Notes under the pieces: model-generated
The model's database searches: none
Told to the model about the DNA's origin: nothing
What the model saw: the letters and a program-made list of their open reading frames with translations, nothing else
Shown: positions 15,699 through 24,065 of the stretch, in pieces
Numbering within the stretch: position 1 is the first letter of the stretch
Layout of the letters: every line of letters starts with the position of its first letter
Position numbers and translations under genes: made by a program
From: Cryobacterium sp. N22
GTDB taxonomy: Bacteria > Actinomycetota > Actinomycetes > Actinomycetales > Microbacteriaceae
Length of the DNA: 64,000 nt
Assembly: GCF_002929555.1 (NCBI RefSeq)
Contig: NZ_PJJP01000038.1
Coordinates: 193,409-257,408, forward strand
Direction of reading: 5' to 3'

Positions 15699-16100
15699 AT
15701 GCGTTTCATCCCCACCAAGGTCCACGCGGTCCTCGACTACGTCGTTGCGATCGCCCTGATCCTCGCCCCCACCATCTTCATGTTCGAAGAGGTCGGCGGC
15801 GCCGCCGTCATCGTTCCCCGCGTCCTCGGCGTCGGCCTGATCCTGTACAGCCTGTTCACCCGCTACGAGCTGGGCCTGGTCAAGGTCATCGGCATGCCGG
15901 TCCACCTCATCTTCGACGTGCTGGCGTCGGTCGTGCTGATCTTGTCGCCGTTCCTGTTCGGCTTCAGCGACGAGGCGCCGAACGCCTGGCTGCCGCACAT
16001 CGTCGTCGGCGTCGCCGTGATCCTCGTCGTGCTGTGCTCGAAGAGCCAGCCCGGCGCCCGCGTCTCCGGCACCCGGGCGCACGCCGGCAGCGTCGCCTGA
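15699..16100 (+). CDS. Small four-span membrane protein (SPW-repeat-like)
   Basis: A 133-residue protein with four predicted membrane spans in two similar halves: LDYVVAIALILAPTIFMF and LIFDVLASVVLILSPFLFGF share the pattern L-x-x-D-x-x-x-x-x-x-L-I-L-(A/S)-P. This duplicated architecture resembles SPW-repeat proteins, though the SPW tripeptide itself is absent. The function is unknown. A good ribosome site (CAGGAG) precedes the ATG and a perfect intrinsic terminator follows. Confidence 0.6.
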   Translation: MRFIPTKVHAVLDYVVAIALILAPTIFMFEEVGGAAVIVPRVLGVGLILYSLFTRYELGLVKVIGMPVHLIFDVLASVVLILSPFLFGFSDEAPNAWLPHIVVGVAVILVVLCSKSQPGARVSGTRAHAGSVA

Positions 16101-16118
16101 GCCGCACTGCCCTCGATT

Positions 16119-16156
16119 GCGGCAGGCGCCCCCACGCGGGGCGCCTGCCGCTTTTT
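16119..16156 (+). terminator. Intrinsic terminator
   Basis: A perfect 14-bp GC-rich stem (GCGGCAGGCGCCCC and complement) with a 5-base loop, followed by TTTTT. It ends the transcript of the small membrane protein. Confidence 0.93.
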
Positions 16157-16187
16157 CGCGCATCCGGTGCGCTCGGTATCGTGCGCT

Positions 16188-16317
16188 CGAATCGCCGCAA
16201 AGCGCCCTCTCGAAGCACCCAAAAGAGCGTTTTTCGGCAAGTCGGCGAATCTCCTGTTCTCGACTTGCCGCGAAGTGCCCCATCAGGACGTCCCAAGGGG
16301 CGTTTTGCGGCGACTCG
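16188..16317. repeat. Two tandem palindromes with TCGCCGC/GACTTGCCGC arms
   Basis: Module 1 (16188-16247) pairs CGAATCGCCGCAAAGCGCC with the complement of a GACTTGCCGAAAAACGC arm. Module 2 (16261-16317) pairs CGACTTGCCGCGAAGTGCCC with GGGGCGTTTTGCGGCGACTC. The two modules share arm sequence, so they are diverged copies of one element. No gene is present. Confidence 0.65.
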
Positions 16318-16444
16318 CGGGCGGGCGGATGCGGGGCGGCCGCGGCGGCTGTTGGTGCCGTGCGAATCAACATCAGTGGCTCAATTCTGCTGGGGATGGT
16401 GAGTTCTGACACTTCTCAGCGGCGCGCAAGTCCCCCCTGCCCCG
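16318..16444. other. Gene-free spacer between palindrome pairs
   Basis: About 125 bp of GC-rich sequence without a supported reading frame, RNA gene or promoter. It belongs to the roughly 480-bp gene-free block 16101-16583; the remainder of that block is a terminator and four palindromes. Confidence 0.6.
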
Positions 16445-16573
16445 CGACATGCCAGTTGGGGCCCCCTGCGCACCTCGGAAGGGGCCGCAACTGGCAACTC
16501 ACCCCAGCACCGCCGACTGACTTGCCAGTTGTCGCCCAAAATGCTCGCTCGTGTGGGCCTCAACTGGCAAGTC
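16445..16573. repeat. Two tandem palindromes with GACTTGCCAGTTG arms
   Basis: Module 1 (16445-16500) has CGACATGCCAGTTGGGGCCC against GGGGCCGCAACTGGCAACTC. Module 2 (16519-16573) has GACTTGCCAGTTGTCGCCCA against TGGGCCTCAACTGGCAAGTC (18 of 20 paired). They flank the 3' end of the yidC paralogue and are probably terminators. They are related to each other, and by the outer GACTTGCC to the preceding pair. Confidence 0.72.
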
Positions 16574-16583
16574 GCGGGCAGCG

Positions 16584-17393
16584 CTAGCGGGCCGGGCGCA
16601 GCATGCGCCAGAGCACCGCGCGTTCGGTGACGGACCAGAGCGCGCTCACCGTGAGGTAGATCGCCGCTGCCAGGGGCACGAAGGCCGCGAAGACCACGCT
16701 GATCAGCGGCATCCAGCTCAGCATGCCGGTCATGGTCGCTTGGGCAGCGGGCGAGAGCGCACCCGGAGCGGGCGGTACCGCTGCTGCGGCCGGCGCGGTC
16801 GCCGCGGCACCGGGGGCCGGAGCGGCGGCCGCGGCGCCCTGGGCGAGCATCAGCCGACGGCTGAGCAGTTGGGCCACCAGCAGCACGACGAGCAACACGC
16901 CGCCGACCAGGAGCACCGTCGGGGTGGGCCCGGCGCCCCAGCCGGTGAGGATGCTGGTGCCCAGCGGGCTGCCGAACAGGCCGCCGGCGAGCAGGGCGTT
17001 GTTGTGCCCGTTGATGGTGCCCAGCACGAACAGACCGTAGACGATCGAGAGGATCGGCGCCTGCACCAGCAGGGGCAGGCAACCGGCCAGCGGGGAGGCG
17101 TTCTCGGCGGCGTAGAGGGCGGCCGTCTCGCGTTGCAGGCGCTCCGGATTTGTGCCGTGTAGCCGGCGCAGCTCGGTCAGGCGCGGGGCGAGGCGTTGGC
17201 GCTGCTGTTGCGCGCGCGCCTGCGACACCCCCACCGGGATGAGCACCAGGCGCAGGGCGAGGGTGAGCACGATGACGGCCAGGGCCGCCGCGTTCGCGGT
17301 GGCGAACGGGGTGAGGAACAGGGTGAGGTTGTGCAGAACGGCATAGGCCGCGTCGAGCACGGCCGCGATGGGGCCGAAGGCATAGATGTCCAT
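16584..17393 (-). CDS. YidC/Oxa1 family membrane insertase paralogue
   Basis: A 269-residue insertase-like protein. Visible features are an amino-terminal span, a basic cytoplasmic coiled hairpin (RAQQQRQRLAPRLTELRRLH), ASPLAGCLPLLVQAPILSIVY (a conserved YidC core block) and three further spans. An Ala/Pro-rich insertion sits before the final spans. It lacks the long basic C-terminus of the main ribosome-associated YidC and is shorter than it, so it is probably an accessory copy. Next to the DUF6412 gene on the same strand. Confidence 0.82.
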   Translation of the reverse strand: MDIYAFGPIAAVLDAAYAVLHNLTLFLTPFATANAAALAVIVLTLALRLVLIPVGVSQARAQQQRQRLAPRLTELRRLHGTNPERLQRETAALYAAENASPLAGCLPLLVQAPILSIVYGLFVLGTINGHNNALLAGGLFGSPLGTSILTGWGAGPTPTVLLVGGVLLVVLLVAQLLSRRLMLAQGAAAAAPAPGAAATAPAAAAVPPAPGALSPAAQATMTGMLSWMPLISVVFAAFVPLAAAIYLTVSALWSVTERAVLWRMLRPAR

Positions 17394-17485
17394 GGAAAAC
17401 TCCCGGTCGGAATACGGAAAAAGCGGAACCGTATGGTCGCGACAGGGGTGCGTGGCACCCGGCGGGTGCGGCGCGAGAGAGCTCC

Positions 17486-17836
17486 CTAGGCGACCGGGAG
17501 GGCGCGGCCCGGGGCGCGCGGCTGGGGCTTGCCCGGCGCATCCGGAACGCTCTGGCCGACCTGGGAGGCCAGCTCGGGGTAGGGCCGGGCGACCGGGGTG
17601 GGGGCGCCGGTGAGCACCATGACCAGCATGGCGAGCACCTGTTGGGCCGCGCCGGTGACGGCCACGGCCGAGGCGGCCAGGGTGAACAGGGCCGCCAGGG
17701 CGAGCAGCTCACCGAAGCCGCGGCCGCCGAGGGACAGCGCGCCGAGGCCGAACCCGGACCCCAGACTCAGGCCGAGCAGCACCGCCAGGCGGGACATCGG
17801 GGACGCCAGCGGCGGCAGTAACGTGCGTGCGCGCAT
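17486..17836 (-). CDS. DUF6412 family small membrane protein
   Basis: A 116-residue protein with two predicted spans (LAVLLGLSLGSGFGLGALSL and AALFTLAASAVAVTGAAQQV) and a Pro/Arg-rich cytoplasmic C-terminus. It fits the actinobacterial DUF6412 group found beside YidC paralogues. It precedes the yidC-like gene by 92 bp on the same strand and may be its partner or substrate. The function is unknown. Confidence 0.65.
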   Translation of the reverse strand: MRARTLLPPLASPMSRLAVLLGLSLGSGFGLGALSLGGRGFGELLALAALFTLAASAVAVTGAAQQVLAMLVMVLTGAPTPVARPYPELASQVGQSVPDAPGKPQPRAPGRALPVA

Positions 17837-17894
17837 CCGGTTCCCCTTTCTTGGGTCGATCCGGCCAGCCTAGCCGGACTCAGCGGGGATGAGC

Positions 17895-18284
17895 TCAGAG
17901 CGCCCGCATCGAATTGTTGCGCTTCTCGTGCGTGAGCTCGGCCAGGCCCAGGTGCTCGAGCAACGGTGGCAGGTACATGCCGAAGCGGCCACGGTAGCCC
18001 TTGCGCAGGCCGTACCAGCCGCCGACCGGATTGTCGGTGGACCGGCCCCACGCTTCGACGCTGCCCTCCGGCGCGGCCTTCTGTTCGTCACTGGCGCCGA
18101 GCGGAACCCAGTCGCCCTGCTCGACCAACCACGCGTGCAGGTCGTCGATGGCCCTGGCCTGATACTTCAGGGTCGTGGCGCCCACCTGGCAGACGAGTTC
18201 GTCGCCCTCGCGGTACATCGAGTACGTCGAGGTGCCGGGCGGGGTCGTGAGCTGCCAGGGGGCTGCGGGCGTTCCGTCGGTCAT
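17895..18284 (-). CDS. Conserved actinobacterial protein of unknown function (DUF6855-like)
   Basis: A 129-residue soluble protein. It has a compact beta-rich start (PWQLTTPPGTSTYSMYREGD), a Trp-containing helix (LHAWLVEQGDWVPLGASDEQ) and a Gly/Tyr/Arg-rich end (GGWYGLRKGYRGRFGMYLPP) closing with NNSMRAL. I recognise it as a conserved actinobacterial family, possibly DUF6855, with no known role. ATG 18284 was chosen for its GGAGA site; an in-frame GTG lies four codons upstream. Confidence 0.65.
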   Translation of the reverse strand: MTDGTPAAPWQLTTPPGTSTYSMYREGDELVCQVGATTLKYQARAIDDLHAWLVEQGDWVPLGASDEQKAAPEGSVEAWGRSTDNPVGGWYGLRKGYRGRFGMYLPPLLEHLGLAELTHEKRNNSMRAL

Positions 18285-18422
18285 CAGGGTCTCCACTCGT
18301 CAGCGAATGCCGGGAGCCCACCGGCTCCCGTCCGCCCCAGCCTAGGCCGGGTGCCGCAAATCTCTACGGTGCCACCACCCCACCGAGTACGCTGAGCGCA
18401 CGTGAATCAGGGAGGACCGCGC

Positions 18423-19280
18423 ATGGCGAAGAAGGATGCATCCGCCACACCCCGCATGGACAAGAAACTCTACGAGGGTGAGCTGCGCACGCTGCAGTCC
18501 GACCTCGTGACCATGCAGGAGTGGGTCCGCGAGTCCGGCGCCCGGATCGTGGTGATCTTCGAGGGTCGCGATGCGGCGGGCAAGGGCTCGGCCATCAAGC
18601 GGGTCACCGAATACCTCAATCCGCGCATCGCGCGCATCGTGGCGCTGCCGGTGCCCACCGACCGCCAGCGCGGCCAGTGGTATTTCCAGCGCTACATCGA
18701 ACATCTGCCCACGGCGGGCGAGATCGTGCTGATGGACCGGTCCTGGTACAACCGCGCGGGCGTCGAGAAGGTGATGGGCTACTGCACGCCCGACGAATAC
18801 CGCCGGTTCCTGCACCAGGCTCCCCTGTTCGAACGGATGCTCGTCGAAGAGGGCATCATCCTGCTCAAGTACTGGTTCTCGGTGTCCGACCTGGAGCAGG
18901 AACTGCGCTTCAGGTCGCGGCTGAACGACCCGATGCGGCGCTGGAAACTGTCGGAGACGGATGTGCTCTCGATCACCAAGTGGGTGGACTACTCCAAGGC
19001 GAAGGACGAGATGTTCGTGCACACCGACATCGCCGAGGCCCCCTGGTGGGTGGTAGAGAGCGAGGACAAGCGCGCCGCACGCCTGAACATGATCAGCCAC
19101 TTCCTGTCGATGGTGCCCTACGAGCAGATGGAGCCGCCGCCCGTGCACATCCCGCACCGGCCGCCGGCGTCGGACTACGAGCGGCCGCCCCGCGAGCTCA
19201 CTCGCCCGGTGCCCGATCACGCGGCGCGCATCACCGAGCTGGCCGCGGAGGCGAAGGCGAAGAAAAAGAAGAAAAGCTAA
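18423..19280 (+). CDS. ppk2: Polyphosphate kinase 2 (PPK2 family)
   Basis: A 285-residue PPK2 enzyme that transfers phosphate between polyphosphate and nucleoside mono- or diphosphates. Walker A GRDAAGKGS is at residues 48-56, Walker B VLMDRSWYNRAG near residue 105, and the lid region FRSRLNDPMRRWKLS is intact. The C-terminus ends in a Lys-rich stretch (KAKKKKKS). The ATG has GGGAGGA upstream; a GTG seven codons earlier is less likely. Single gene, ended by a long palindrome shared with the convergent oxidoreductase. Confidence 0.92.
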   Translation: MAKKDASATPRMDKKLYEGELRTLQSDLVTMQEWVRESGARIVVIFEGRDAAGKGSAIKRVTEYLNPRIARIVALPVPTDRQRGQWYFQRYIEHLPTAGEIVLMDRSWYNRAGVEKVMGYCTPDEYRRFLHQAPLFERMLVEEGIILLKYWFSVSDLEQELRFRSRLNDPMRRWKLSETDVLSITKWVDYSKAKDEMFVHTDIAEAPWWVVESEDKRAARLNMISHFLSMVPYEQMEPPPVHIPHRPPASDYERPPRELTRPVPDHAARITELAAEAKAKKKKKS

Positions 19281-19301
19281 CCGGTCCGGCCAGAACTGTG
19301 G

Positions 19302-19351
19302 CCGGTGCGGACAATTGCGCCCGGCACACCGGGTGCAATTGTCCGCATCGG
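19302..19351. terminator. Long bidirectional hairpin between ppk2 and the oxidoreductase
   Basis: A 23-bp stem, CCGGTGCGGACAATTGCGCC continuing to CCGG, pairs with its complement across a CACA loop; the two mismatches on the plus strand are of G-T type. It lies 15 bp upstream of the stop of the convergent oxidoreductase gene, outside both coding regions. Same layout as the palindromic repeat families, but only one copy was noticed. Confidence 0.75.
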
Positions 19352-19366
19352 TAACAGTAGGGACAG

Positions 19367-20809
19367 CTAGGGAGTGGCGGCGGCGGGCGGAGACTCGGCC
19401 AGGAGGGTGCGGGCGGCAAGGCCGATGATGGCGCTGTAGGTGGGGTAGGCGAACCGCACGTGGGCCAGGGTGGCCACGTCCACGCCGGCGGCGATGGCCG
19501 TCGTCACCGACTGCACCACCTCGATGGCGTTCTCGCCCACGGCGTGCGCGCCGAGGATCAGCTCCCGGCGCCGGTCGGAGATCAACATCAGGAATCCGCG
19601 TTCCCTGTCGTCGATGACCGCCCGGTCCAGGCTCGCGTACGGCACCGTCGCGACCACGCAGAGCGGGTCGCGGGCGCGAGCCTGCTCCTCGGTGAGCCCC
19701 ACCCCGGCGTAGTCGGGGTCGGTGAACCCGCCGGCGGGCAGCAGGTGGTGCGGGGTGCGACGGTTGGTGCCGAGCACGGCGTTCTCGGCCGCGGCCTCGC
19801 CCTCGAACTGCGCGGCCTGCACGAGCATGTCGCGGCCGTTCGCGTCGCCGACGGCGAAGATGTGCGACACCTCGCTTCGGAAGTACTGGTCGACGGGAAT
19901 CGCCGACCGCGCCGTGGCCACGCCCGCGTTCGCCAGACCCAGGTCGTCGACATCCGCCGGCCAGCCCGTGGCCATGATCACGGCGTCGAACTGCCCGGAG
20001 ACCGGTTCACCGGCCGTGCGCCAGGTCAGCACGATCGAGCCATCCGGCTGCTTCACCAGCGACTCGACGGTGTCGATGCCGGTGTCCACCCGGGTGCCCT
20101 GCTCGCGGAACGCCGTGGTCACGCCCGCGGAGACGGCGGCGTCCGAGGCAATCAGGATCCGCGGCGCCACGTCGAGCAACGTCACCCGTGAGCCGAACGA
20201 GCTGAAGATCGTCACCAGCTGGGCGCCGGTGTTGCCGCCGCCGATCACCGCGAGGCGTTCGGGCAGGGCGGGCAGGGCGAGTACGTGTTCGGGCACCGTG
20301 GCCAGTTCGGCGCCGGGGACCGGCAGCCGGCGCGAGTGGCCGCCGACGCAGATCAGGATGTTGTCGGCGCTGATGAGGCGGCCGCTGTCGAGCTGCACGG
20401 TGTGCGGGTCGACGAACCGGGCCCGCCCCTCCAGGACGAGATCGATGCCCGCGTCGCTGAACCGCTCGGCCTCGCGCTTGATCGACCGCACCCTGTCGAC
20501 GGACTCGGTGACCCTGGCGGCCGTGGTGCGCCAGTCGAACCGCTGGATGACCGCCTCGATGCCGTAGGTCTCTGCGGTGCGCACCTCGCGCATCAGCCTG
20601 GCTGCCTTGGCGAGCGCCCGGGTGGGCACACAGCCGGTGTTGACGCAGGTGCCGCCGGTGCGGTCGGACTCGACGACGACGACCCTGGCGCCCAGTTCGG
20701 CAGCGCGGAGGGCCGCGGCGGTGCCGGCAGGACCGGCCCCGATCACGAGTATGTCGTAGTGCGATTGCGGCGCGGTGGCTGTGACGGGAACGGCGGGATC
20801 AGCGGGCAT
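19367..20809 (-). CDS. NAD(P)/FAD-dependent pyridine nucleotide-disulfide oxidoreductase (MerA/Lpd-like)
   Basis: A 480-residue flavoprotein. FAD-binding GAGPAG is at residues 24-29, and the redox-active disulfide GGTCVNTGCVPTR gives Cys55 and Cys60. A second Rossmann motif (GGGNTG) serves NAD(P)H, and the dimerisation domain follows. The family's C-terminal His-Glu base pair (HPT-x-x-E) is replaced: the segment reads FAYPTYSAI. It is therefore unlikely to be dihydrolipoamide dehydrogenase or glutathione reductase; a quinone or metal reductase is possible. A strong AGGAGG precedes the ATG. Confidence 0.85.
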   Translation of the reverse strand: MPADPAVPVTATAPQSHYDILVIGAGPAGTAAALRAAELGARVVVVESDRTGGTCVNTGCVPTRALAKAARLMREVRTAETYGIEAVIQRFDWRTTAARVTESVDRVRSIKREAERFSDAGIDLVLEGRARFVDPHTVQLDSGRLISADNILICVGGHSRRLPVPGAELATVPEHVLALPALPERLAVIGGGNTGAQLVTIFSSFGSRVTLLDVAPRILIASDAAVSAGVTTAFREQGTRVDTGIDTVESLVKQPDGSIVLTWRTAGEPVSGQFDAVIMATGWPADVDDLGLANAGVATARSAIPVDQYFRSEVSHIFAVGDANGRDMLVQAAQFEGEAAAENAVLGTNRRTPHHLLPAGGFTDPDYAGVGLTEEQARARDPLCVVATVPYASLDRAVIDDRERGFLMLISDRRRELILGAHAVGENAIEVVQSVTTAIAAGVDVATLAHVRFAYPTYSAIIGLAARTLLAESPPAAATP

Positions 20810-20884
20810 GAGAACCTCCTGGCAGCAGTACGAATCACCGACTTTGCCAGCGGGTCCTGGGAAAAGACCCTGACCAGCAGGTAG

Positions 20885-22102
20885 CTAGGCGGGGCCGGGC
20901 GCGCGTTTGGCTTCCTTTCCCTGGCCGGACTTTGCCGCCCGGCCGGCCTTGCGCAGGGCGCGTTGGCGGGCATCCTCGACCTTCATCAGGGTGCGGGTTT
21001 CATCGAGGTCACCGATCAGGGGGCGCCACCAGGCGGCCGCGGGGTCGGCATCCACCAGAATCGTACGGATCAGCAGGGTGAGCGGAATCGCCAGGATCGC
21101 GCCGATCGCGCCGAGCACGATGGCCCAGAACAGCACCGATGCGAAGGTGAGCGACTGGCTGAGGGCGACGGCGTTGCCCACCACGCGGGGCTGCACGATC
21201 GACTGCACGACGCCGTTGACGATCGCGTAGATCACGATCACGGGCAACGCGAGCTCCCAGCCGCCGGTGAGGAACGCGAACACCGTGGGCGGGATGATGG
21301 CGATGAAGTAGCCCACATTGGGGATGAAGCTGCAGAGGAACGACAGCAGTCCCCAGAGGAACGCGCCCGGCACCCCGAGCGCCACCAGAGCGAGGGCGTT
21401 GAGCACCCCCTGGGCGATGCCCAGGAGAGTGGTGGCCACCATGTAGCGGCGCACGCTGGACGCGAAGTTCGTCAGCGCCTCCACCAGGGTCGGTCGGGAC
21501 GGCCGCAGCTGGTCGAGCAGGGTGGGCAGGTAGCCGGCGTCCGCGGCCATCAGGATCAGCATGGTGAGCACGATCACGAGGGCAACCGTGATGTTGGTGA
21601 TGCTGCCGAAGAGCCCGGAGACCACCGTGACCAGGTTGCTCGGGTCGAAGCCCTCCTCGATCGCCTGCACCTGCGCGGCACCGAAACCGATGCTCGCGAG
21701 CCAGTCGGTCACCGCCGCGCCGATGTCGCTGAGTTGGCTGGCGAACTGGGGCAGCAGGGCGGCGAACTGGCCGAGGGCCAGGCCCAGCGCCGCCACGAAG
21801 GCCGCCAGAACGACGAAGACCGTTGCCACCACCGAGCCCGTGGCCAGGCCGCGGGGAACGCCGCGCCGTTCCAGGCCCCGGCGCACCGGTTGGGCGCAGA
21901 TGGTCAGCACCAGCGCCAGGAGGATCGGCCCCGCGATGCCGGCGATGGCGGCCAGGCCGAACACCGCCACCGTGGCACCGCCCAGACCGATGAGGATCGA
22001 GGTGGTGCGCCGCGACGCGACCGGCGGGCCGACGATCACCGCCGTGCCTGGCGGTTGCGTCTCGTCCGGATGGGGTCGGGTCCTGGATCGGCGTCGCCAC
22101 AT
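20885..22102 (-). CDS. AI-2E family transporter
   Basis: A 405-residue membrane protein of the AI-2E/UPF0118 family, with about eight spans, an amphipathic middle segment (QFAALLPQFASQLSDIGAAV) and the conserved FIPNVGYFIAIIPPTVFAFL region before the last spans. The family includes the putative autoinducer-2 exporter TqsA and sodium/proton antiporters, so the substrate is open. The cytoplasmic C-terminus is Lys/Arg/Ala-rich. The ATG is preceded by GAAGGGA. A 17-bp palindrome lies 64 bp upstream of the start. Confidence 0.82.
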   Translation of the reverse strand: MWRRRSRTRPHPDETQPPGTAVIVGPPVASRRTTSILIGLGGATVAVFGLAAIAGIAGPILLALVLTICAQPVRRGLERRGVPRGLATGSVVATVFVVLAAFVAALGLALGQFAALLPQFASQLSDIGAAVTDWLASIGFGAAQVQAIEEGFDPSNLVTVVSGLFGSITNITVALVIVLTMLILMAADAGYLPTLLDQLRPSRPTLVEALTNFASSVRRYMVATTLLGIAQGVLNALALVALGVPGAFLWGLLSFLCSFIPNVGYFIAIIPPTVFAFLTGGWELALPVIVIYAIVNGVVQSIVQPRVVGNAVALSQSLTFASVLFWAIVLGAIGAILAIPLTLLIRTILVDADPAAAWWRPLIGDLDETRTLMKVEDARQRALRKAGRAAKSGQGKEAKRAPGPA

Positions 22103-22165
22103 GGGGGTCCCTTCCGCATCGGTTCGCGTCAGGCACAGTGTCCTCCCCCGCGCCCCGCCGCGGCG

Positions 22166-22182
22166 TCACCCGTTTCGGGTGA
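22166..22182. promoter_or_regulatory. TCACCCG-n3-CGGGTGA palindrome, site 1
   Basis: TCACCCGTTTCGGGTGA is a 7+3+7 perfect inverted repeat upstream of the AI-2E transporter gene. The same arms recur at 40600-40616 with one centre base changed. Possible operator of an unidentified regulator. Confidence 0.4.
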
Positions 22183-22208
22183 GCCCGGAGCCGAGGGTCA
22201 GCCGGGTG

Positions 22209-23963
22209 TCAGAGCCCGGGCAGGTGCCGGATGTTGGACCTCGCCATCTGCACAGCCTCACCCACCCCACCATTGAGCACGGTCTTCGACAGGGCCAGCG
22301 CGAAGCCCTTGACCTGCTTGGCGGTCACGTTCGGCGGCAGGGACAGCGCCAGCGGGTCGGTGACGATGTCGACCAGGGCGGGCCCGTCGTGGGCGAAGGC
22401 TGCCGTGAGCGCGGACCGCAGCGCGGCCGGATCCTCCACCCGCACGGCATGGAAGCCGAGCGCGGAGGCAACGGCGGCGTAATCGACGGCGGGGACATCG
22501 ACCCCGAAATCGGGGTACCCGTCGACGAACATCTCCAGTTTCACCAGGCCCAGGGTGGAGTTGTTGAACACCACGACCTTCACCGGCAGCTGCTGCGCGA
22601 CGATGGTGATGAGCTCGCCGAGCAGCATGGCCAGTCCCCCGTCGCCGCTGATGGTGACCACCTGGCGGTCGGGGTAGGCGCTCTGAGCGCCGATGGCCTG
22701 CGGCATGGCGTTGGCCATCGACCCGTGCAGGTACGAGCCGATCAGCCGGCGGCGCCCGTTGGGGGTGAGGTACCGGGCCTGCCAGACGTTGCCCATGCCG
22801 GTGTCGGCGGTGACGATGGCGTCGTCGGCGACGAGCTCGTCGAGCATGGCGGCAGCGAACTCGGGGTGGATGGGACGGCCGTGGCCGACATCCGTGTAGG
22901 TGCCGACGACGGAGCTGAGCAGTTTGTCGTGCTTCTTGAGAGTGCGCTCGAGGAAGGCCCGGTCGGTCTTCTTCGTCACCAGGTCGGTGAGGGCCGCCAG
23001 GGTTGCCGCCACGTCGCCGTGAACCGGATGGGTGACGCTGACCCGACGGCCCAGGTGGGACGGGTTGGTGTCGACCTGGGCGATGACCACCTTGGCGCCG
23101 TCGGGCAGGAACTGTTCGTAGGGGAAGTCGGTGCCGAGCAGCAGCACCAGGTCGGCGTCGTGGATGCCGGCGTGCGCGGCCCCGTAGCCGAGCAGCCCGG
23201 TCATGCCCACGTCGAACGGGTTGTCGTACTGGATCCACTCCTTGCCGCGCAGGCTGTGCCCGACGGGCGCGGCGACGAGGTCGGCGAAGGCGATCACCGC
23301 GTCGTGGGCGCCGGCGACGCCGGCCCCGGCGAAGATCGCGACGGTCTTGGCCCGGTTGATGGCGTCGGCCAGGGCGTGCACGTCGTCCGCTGCGGGCACC
23401 ACGGTAGGTCGCCCCGGCAGCACGAAGCGGGGGACGGCGCCCTCGGCGTCGAGCTCGGCGACGTCACCGGGCAGGGTGACCACCGAGACGCCACCCAGTG
23501 CCACCGCGTGCCGCATGGCCGCGTTGATCACCTTGGGCGATTGCTCGGCGGAGGAGACCAGTTCCCGGTAGTGCGAGCACTCGGTGAAGAGCCGGTCGGG
23601 GTGGGTTTCCTGGAAGAAACCGCTGCCGATCTGACCGGTTGGGACGTGGCTGGCGATGGCCAGCACCGGCGCTCCGCTGCGATGCGCGTCGTAGAGCCCG
23701 TTGATCAGGTGCAGGTTTCCCGGCCCGCAGCTGCCCGCGCACACGGCGAGGCGCCCGGTGAGCTGGGCCTCGGCGCCGGCCGCAAACGCCGCGGCCTCCT
23801 CATTGCGCACGTGCACCCAGTCGATGCCGCCCTTGGCGGCTCCGCCGGTGCGGCGCACGGCGTCGACGACGGGGTTGAGGCTGTCCCCGACGATGCCGTA
23901 GATGCGGCGCACGCCGGCGTCCACGAGTTGGGCGATGATCTGGTCTGCGACGGTCTGAGCCAT
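22209..23963 (-). CDS. poxB: Pyruvate dehydrogenase (quinone) / pyruvate oxidase
   Basis: A 584-residue ThDP-dependent flavoenzyme that decarboxylates pyruvate to acetate and CO2 and passes electrons to membrane quinone. The pyrimidine-domain glutamate lies in VHVRNEEAAAFAAGAEAQL, followed by VCAGSCGPGNLHLINGLYDA and SGFFQETHP, as in E. coli PoxB. The ThDP-Mg motif is GDGGLAMLLGELIT to VFNN. The C-terminal amphipathic part needed for membrane docking is present. Monocistronic. A poor -10-like TTTACT stands six bases before the ATG with no ribosome site, so it may be leaderless. Confidence 0.93.
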   Translation of the reverse strand: MAQTVADQIIAQLVDAGVRRIYGIVGDSLNPVVDAVRRTGGAAKGGIDWVHVRNEEAAAFAAGAEAQLTGRLAVCAGSCGPGNLHLINGLYDAHRSGAPVLAIASHVPTGQIGSGFFQETHPDRLFTECSHYRELVSSAEQSPKVINAAMRHAVALGGVSVVTLPGDVAELDAEGAVPRFVLPGRPTVVPAADDVHALADAINRAKTVAIFAGAGVAGAHDAVIAFADLVAAPVGHSLRGKEWIQYDNPFDVGMTGLLGYGAAHAGIHDADLVLLLGTDFPYEQFLPDGAKVVIAQVDTNPSHLGRRVSVTHPVHGDVAATLAALTDLVTKKTDRAFLERTLKKHDKLLSSVVGTYTDVGHGRPIHPEFAAAMLDELVADDAIVTADTGMGNVWQARYLTPNGRRRLIGSYLHGSMANAMPQAIGAQSAYPDRQVVTISGDGGLAMLLGELITIVAQQLPVKVVVFNNSTLGLVKLEMFVDGYPDFGVDVPAVDYAAVASALGFHAVRVEDPAALRSALTAAFAHDGPALVDIVTDPLALSLPPNVTAKQVKGFALALSKTVLNGGVGEAVQMARSNIRHLPGL

Positions 23964-24065
23964 CGGTCCAGTAAACCCCGCGGCCCCGGCGCGGCGATAT
24001 CGCCTACGAGCAGAATCAGCGAACTCACAGGGGCGCGCGACACCACGGCCACCTGTCGAGAATGG

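Noticed and set aside
16318-16444. Small open frames in the palindrome block
   Set aside because: They cross hairpin arms, lack ribosome sites and have no recognisable product.
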